Source: Myrmaecium sp. VS I D KN 1 (lineage: Eukaryota > Ascomycota > Dothideomycetes > Valsariales > Valsariaceae). Taken from it: 64,000 nt of DNA. Below the pieces are notes generated by a model. That model had not been told where the DNA came from, made no database searches, and saw only the letters and a list, made by a program, of their open reading frames with translations. The position numbers were made by a program, and so were the translations under genes. The DNA is taken from positions 1 to 64,000 of the forward strand of contig JADQAV010000005.1 in the NCBI GenBank assembly GCA_019775845.1, given 5' to 3'. Position 1 is the stretch's first letter; every line of letters starts with the position of its first letter. Shown in pieces: positions 61,798 through 64,000 of this stretch.

Positions 61798-62634
61798 TGG
61801 CGGCCCGGGGCGATGCTGCGATGATGACGGGAGGATGAGGATGGATTCGTATTGGCTTTTGGGCGTGAATGAACTGGATCGCTTTCTTTCTTTATTTTAA
61901 TTTTTCTTTTTTGTCTTTATTCACTTTTTTTTTGTGCCCTTCGGACCCTCGCGACGGAAGGTTATCTATCTATTAAACTTCCTCGCTGGGTGGAGTTGGT
62001 GTTTATTGTAGGAGGTGCAGAAGGACGAAGGATGTGGATGTGGATGGGTTCGCGGAAGGGGCCAAACTTGCGTTTTCCCGTTCTTCTTCTCTTTAGATAT
62101 GGTTTGTCTTCATCCCACTCCTTGGTGAATTTCCCTCTTTGATCTTCCGCCTTTCCTTTTCTTTTTTTTTTCTCTTACCATCCTATTCTCCTGGTTTGTT
62201 CAGTGGGTGAGATATAGATTATCTCTCTACTCACCTCCGGCTTTGGACCGTCATCGAATCTTTTCTTCTTCTTTTCTTTTCTGCGCCTTCGCCTTCGCCT
62301 TCGCCTACACCTTCGCCCTCGTTCCACCCGTTCGTCTCTGTACTCCCGGACCGCCATCCATTCCTCATCGTCTCCTATTTATTGTCGTCGAAGGAGGGGC
62401 AGGAACAGGCGGTCTGATGTCAGCGGTTTTGCTTTTGTCTGCCTCTGCGAGGGCTGGCTATGGGCTATTCTATGCGGTGCTGCCCTGGAGCTGCGGTGGA
62501 AACGAATCCACCACCATGACCCCTGGGACATTCGGGGCGGAGAGGTATGTATGATCGGCGTGTGAGGCTTAATGGTTGCACGACAGTATGAGCGATGGAG
62601 GGGGTGTTTGGCGCAGTTCGGTGGGTGCTCCTCT

Positions 62635-62663
62635 CACCACCACCACCACCACCACCACCACCA
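62635..62663. repeat. (CAC)n microsatellite
   Basis: About nine tandem CAC units, in a non-coding context. Confidence 0.85.
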
Positions 62664-63064
62664 TGCGCGCGTGGTGGTCGTCAACGGCGGCGTGAGCGGA
62701 TGGGTTGGGATGGATCGTCTGCACGTCGGAACATTGGTACCTCCATGGCGGGAAAGTTCCCAGACGACTCTCGTGGCCGACCACCACCTACTCCGCAGCT
62801 CGAAGCCTTGAAGATTACCTGGTATTGGCTGGTGGCTGGGTGTCACCTCGGTACGACGGCGCCGAGCTCGTGTATGACGCCACCCCGTTCGTATCCAGCA
62901 CAGCACAGCACAGCACGATCCATGCCGGCCGGACAACCTCACCCATCGCCTGGGATATGCGGAGTCAGCCGTTGCGACGGAGTGGAATTGGGATTGGATT
63001 CCTGTTGTTTTGGTTACCTAAGTTAAGTATCGTTTGTCACCGTCAGCTAGAGCAAACAACTAGC

Positions 63065-63067
<3 letters not shown>

Positions 63068-63094
<27 letters not shown>
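63068..63094. repeat. (CAG)9 microsatellite
   Basis: Nine perfect CAG units, followed by CGACAGCAGCGG, outside any supported gene. Confidence 0.88.
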
Positions 63095-63102
<8 letters not shown>

Positions 63103-63884
63103 GCGGCCATGCAAGCTGCATATGCCGTGTCTCTTCCGACCGTTGTGATGGTGGTAATGGAGGAAGTGGCTGTCGTTAGCTGACCGCTACTAGGTAATGT
63201 AGGTAAGGTACTACGGTAGGTACCTTAGGGATCCTACTCCGTAGGTATGCATATGGATCTCACCTCAGTTACTAGTAAGGTACCTTACCCAGGCCAGTAA
63301 CTGAAGGTAACTGGAAGGTATCCAAGCCTGTCAGATACCCAGGCCACTGCATCCATCGGTCTCTTCCCTCGTCCATTCTTGCCTTCCTGCCTTCCCACCT
63401 CGCTCCTGCCCTCCTGCGGCGATGAGGACGAGGATGACGATGATGCAGGTGGCCGGCCAACCTTCCGACTTGGCCACTCCATTCAGCGTGCGGCAGGACC
63501 TCCCCAGCTGTGTCCTCCAAACCGGGCAATCCCTTCTTGTCTCTCCACTCATTTTCTTGCTTCTCAGTCTACTTCTCTCCCATTCCTCTCGACCTCTTCT
63601 TCTCCCTTCTTTCTTCTTTTCTTTCTCCTTCTCCCTCCTGGAGTCTCTCTCACACCGTCAATCCACTGTGTTACTGAATCCGTTGGACGCACCGTTTGAA
63701 GTGATAAAAGCCGTCGACTCCACCGGCTGTTCCTCCGCCCCCCCTCTATTTCTTCCTCTCTCTCTCGCCCTCAGCCAGCCTGGGCTCATCTTCGTATTCC
63801 TCTCCATCCCCATCCTTTCCCCCTCCGTACGACCCCTTGGATCTCCGTTTTCCTTCCCTCCATCCGCGGGAGGCCTTCTCAACG

Positions 63885-64000
63885 ATGTCTTTCTGCGCAC
63901 GAACACGAACACTGCTCCTGTTACTTGCCCTCCTCGCCACAGCCGCCGCCAGTCCCTTCCAAAATGGCAAGTATGCTCACGCCGTAGAGAACGTGGAGGT
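63885..64000 (+). CDS. N-terminus of a signal-peptide protein (cut by window end)
   Basis: The frame from the ATG at 63885 stays open to the window edge (38 complete codons). It starts MSFCARTRTLLLLLALLATA, a short basic region then a Leu/Ala hydrophobic core, with a plausible signal-peptidase site after AAAS, followed by PFQNGKYAHAVENVEV. A long CT-rich leader precedes it. The mature protein and family cannot be determined from this fragment. An intron at the GTATGC within GGCAAGTATGC (about 63970) is possible. Confidence 0.55.
   Translation, partial: MSFCARTRTLLLLLALLATAAASPFQNGKYAHAVENVE

Larger units (their letters stand above)
61798..63884. other. Gene-poor stretch before the last gene
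   Basis: 2.1 kb between SSR4 and the final partial gene. It holds a (CAC)n run, a (CAG)9 run, a dense patch of GGTACC/TACCTTAC-type motifs (63190-63290) including ACTCCGTA at 63236-63243, and a long CT-rich tract (about 63530-63800) that probably marks the leader of the last gene. No supported gene was seen. Confidence 0.5.

Overview
This window is nuclear DNA of a filamentous ascomycete (Pezizomycotina). The evidence is short phase-variable introns of about 50-115 bp with GTRNGT donors and CAG/TAG acceptors, pyrimidine-rich leaders before start codons, a Fus3/Kss1-type MAP kinase, a fungal JHD1 demethylase, an Ssr4 remodeler subunit, and a block of DNA carrying the signature of repeat-induced point mutation (RIP). 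Gene content fits Eurotiomycetes best, but that rank is an inference and I cannot name a species.

Layout. Bases 1-2633 are an extremely AT-rich relic with almost no CpA/TpG and no open reading frame. It ends abruptly, and ordinary gene-dense sequence follows. In order: pheromone/filamentation MAP kinase (+), proteasome lid Rpn6 (-), a 2,273-residue repeat-rich coiled-coil protein (+), AP-2 sigma (+), RNA polymerase I largest subunit (-), Prp3 (+), listerin Ltn1 (-), XPD/Rad3 (+), SF3b6/p14 (-), JHD1 demethylase (+), a 3-hydroxyacyl-CoA dehydrogenase-like enzyme (+), a WW-domain protein (+), Gpn3 (-), S-adenosylmethionine synthetase (+), an inositol-monophosphatase-like enzyme (+), Lsm12 (-), 6-phosphogluconate dehydrogenase (-), an RBM42-like RRM protein (+), Ssr4 (+), and the start of a signal-peptide protein cut by the window end (+). 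Exon structures were worked out by hand from splice signals, frame continuity and family alignment from memory. Every multi-exon model sums to a whole number of codons.

The genes are mostly housekeeping: transcription (RPA190, Rad3, Gpn3, JHD1, Ssr4), splicing (Prp3, SF3b6), protein quality control (Rpn6, Ltn1), trafficking (AP-2 sigma), and central metabolism (SAM synthetase, 6PGDH). They do not form a biosynthetic cluster. Several pairs are head to head over 0.4-1.2 kb (Rpn6/coiled-coil, RPA190/Prp3, Ltn1/Rad3, SF3b6/JHD1, Gpn3/SAM synthetase, 6PGDH/RBM42) and could share promoter regions.

I found no tRNA, rRNA, CRISPR, intact transposon, toxin or secondary-metabolite gene. The observations most worth a second look are the near-saturated RIP block with its sharp edge, the two tandem repeat families and in-frame alternative splice acceptor of the giant coiled-coil protein, the paired half-Zn2Cys6 motifs at the JHD1 C-terminus, the near-total GC-ending codon use in AP-2 sigma, and a short ACTCCGTA motif recurring in intergenic DNA.
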